Positions 62,828 to 64,000 of a DNA stretch of 64,000 nucleotides are shown here, piece after piece. This stretch comes from Corbicula japonica. Lineage: Eukaryota > Mollusca > Bivalvia > Venerida > Cyrenidae. The stretch lies in assembly GCA_038501625.1 (NCBI GenBank), contig JAZAYU010000081.1, positions 2,852,001-2,916,000 of the forward strand, read 5' to 3'. Position 1 is the stretch's first letter, and each line of letters starts with the position of its first letter. The notes beneath the pieces are model-generated. The model worked only from the letters and a program-made list of their open reading frames with translations, was not told the origin of the DNA and made no database searches. The translations under genes were made by a program, and so were the position numbers.

Positions 62828-62935
62828 GTGTTTAGAATTAGCCCATAATTTGCTAAACTTATGTAGTGAAATTGCCTCCCTTTGAAATGAATTGTTCTGT
62901 GAATATGATCATCAGTTGTGTTAGTTTGTAAATTT

Positions 62936-63182
62936 ATCCATATATTTCATGTGTATATATACACCTTTTCTGGCATGTGCAAACAGTGTTGATTCAGATC
63001 AGCTGGTTCATCCTTGTTGTCTGGTCAGAATCTACACTGTTTACTTCTTGGTCAGAAATAAGCTCAAGAATCAAAAAGAGAACTGCAGATCCTGATCAGA
63101 CAGCACTGATTTTCCAGCTGATCTGGATTAAAAGTGTTCATTAATGAATAACAGCCATGTCCCATAGAGTTAATGGTTTAAC
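62936..63182 (+). mobile_element. family-A MITE, diverged
   Basis: tccatatatttcatgtgtat left, catagagttaatggttTAA right; arms gatcagctgg and gatcctgatcagacagc. Confidence 0.78.
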
Positions 63183-63270
63183 AGAGTTTGCAACTTGTTT
63201 GATTTTTTGTGTCATTGCAGATAACTAATGTCTTGTATTATCATTTTAAAGTTTGTTGAAACTTATTTTT

Positions 63271-64000
63271 AGCTCACCTGAGCCATAGGCTCATGGTGAG
63301 CTATTGTGACCCGTCTTTGTCCAGCATCCCGCGTCCGTCGTCCGTCAACAATTTCCTTTAAACAACATCTCCTCTGAAACCACTTGATGGATTTTAACCA
63401 AATTTGTCCTGAAGCATCCTGGCACTGATGTCTACAAAAGTTGTTCAAATCATGACCACAGGGTCAAGGTCAAGGTCACTGCTGCTAAAAATAGAAATTC
63501 AGTCTTTGCTCAATTACTTGAGTTTGCTTAGGGTTATTGACTCCAAACTTGGTGTTTGGGTAGCTTATATCAAAAGGCAGCTTGGGGTTGCTACCCAGAT
63601 GTCTGTTATCAAGGTCAAGGTCACTGTTGCTAAAAATAGAAATTCAGTCTTTGCTCAATTACTTGAGTTTGCTTAGGCCTATTGACTCCAAACTTGATGT
63701 TTGGGTAGCTTATATCAAAAGGCAGCTTGGGGTTGCTACCCAGATGTCTGTGATCAAGGTCAAGGTCACCGTTGCTAAAAATAGAAATTCAGTCTTTGCT
63801 CAATTACTTGAGTTTGCTTAGGCCTATTGACTCCAAACTTGGTGTATGGGTAGCTTATATCAAAAGGCAGCTTGGGGTTGCTACCCAGGTGTCTGTGATC
63901 AAGGTCAAGGTCACTGTTGCTAAAAATAGAAATTCAGTCTTTGCTCAAGTACTTGAGTTTGCTTAGGCCTATTGACACCAAACTTGGTGTATGGGTAGCC
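63271..64000 (+). mobile_element. HINE-5, truncated by the window end
   Basis: The left end agctcacctgag is repeated inverted within 35 bp, then come gtccgtcgtccgtc and four or more units of about 146 bp (gctaaaaatagaaattcagtc near 63483, 63630, 63774, 63920). Each unit has TCAAGGTCAAGGTCAC. The small ORFs here are unit translations. Confidence 0.8.

Larger units (their letters stand above)
59952..61230 (+). other. interior of the 2.75 kb TIR element after HINE-4
   Basis: AT-rich apart from the two tRNA-like segments; no transposase. Confidence 0.5.
58494..61241 (+). mobile_element. TA-flanked TIR element, 2.75 kb, splitting a family-A MITE
   Basis: ccgcaaattgggatatttt at the left pairs with gaaaatatcctaatttacgg at the right. 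TA is on both sides. Beyond the ends lie the two parts of one family-A MITE. Both ends are rich in ttttggcc words. Inside are HINE-4 and two tRNA-like segments; no transposase. Confidence 0.78.
58457..61460 (+). mobile_element. family-A MITE split by the 2.75 kb TIR element
   Basis: TTAACCCTTTCCTAT and about 25 bp at 58457-58493. The arms and ttgaggaaaagg right end are at 61242-61460. Confidence 0.78.

Noticed and set aside
63428..63966. Repeated ORFs with LLKIEIQSLLNYLSLL
   Set aside because: HINE-5 unit translation, identical in each unit and cut at unit joins.

Overview
This is a eukaryotic, AT-rich, intron- and transposon-dense window, most likely from a bivalve mollusc. The reasons are a metazoan-type gene with long introns, dense hairpin MITEs, and mobile elements with tandem cores of about 145-175 bp ending in a small hairpin plus CTCTTGTT, as in molluscan pearl/HINE elements. 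The species cannot be named from sequence alone.

One host gene spans almost the whole + strand: DEPDC5 (Iml1), the GATOR1 subunit that helps restrain mTORC1 when amino acids are scarce. I place 29 exons between 1004 and 62827. They join with consistent phases, no stop and no frameshift: 3042 bp, 1014 codons. The window opens at the start of the SABA domain (exons 1-8), runs through the linker (9-18), the SHEN domain (19-25) and a second linker (26-28), and ends inside the DEP domain (exon 29). The N-terminal domain lies upstream; the rest of DEP and the C-terminal domain lie downstream. About 95% of the window is intron. Exon 26 (24 nt) is the least certain exon.

One other plausible host gene lies antisense in the 12.7-20.2 kb intron: an intronless 312-residue beta-propeller-like protein resembling the C-terminal part of molluscan TRIM/NHL proteins (15350-16288, minus). 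A decayed non-LTR retrotransposon RT lies at 21.26-22.99 kb, minus.

The introns hold layered mobile DNA. (A) About 34 copies of a TTAA-flanked, piggyBac-like MITE (CCCTTTCCTCC ends) with four dyad arms. (B) About 11 copies of a near-perfect hairpin MITE. (C) Four complete and one truncated HINE/pearl-type elements; the first also carries a 1.1 kb AAC/ACC microsatellite, and three carry nuclear-receptor half-sites in their units. (D) Two Harbinger-like elements with 3-bp TWA duplications, one 4.35 kb long and itself full of insertions. (E) A hAT-like element with an 8-bp duplication inside a pogo/Tigger-like element. (F) Two CAGG-ended elements with 6-bp duplications. (G) Several TA-flanked MITEs, a CpG-rich palindromic element, a GC-rich GCCGGC element and a 164-bp palindrome. 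Nesting gives a readable insertion order in several places.
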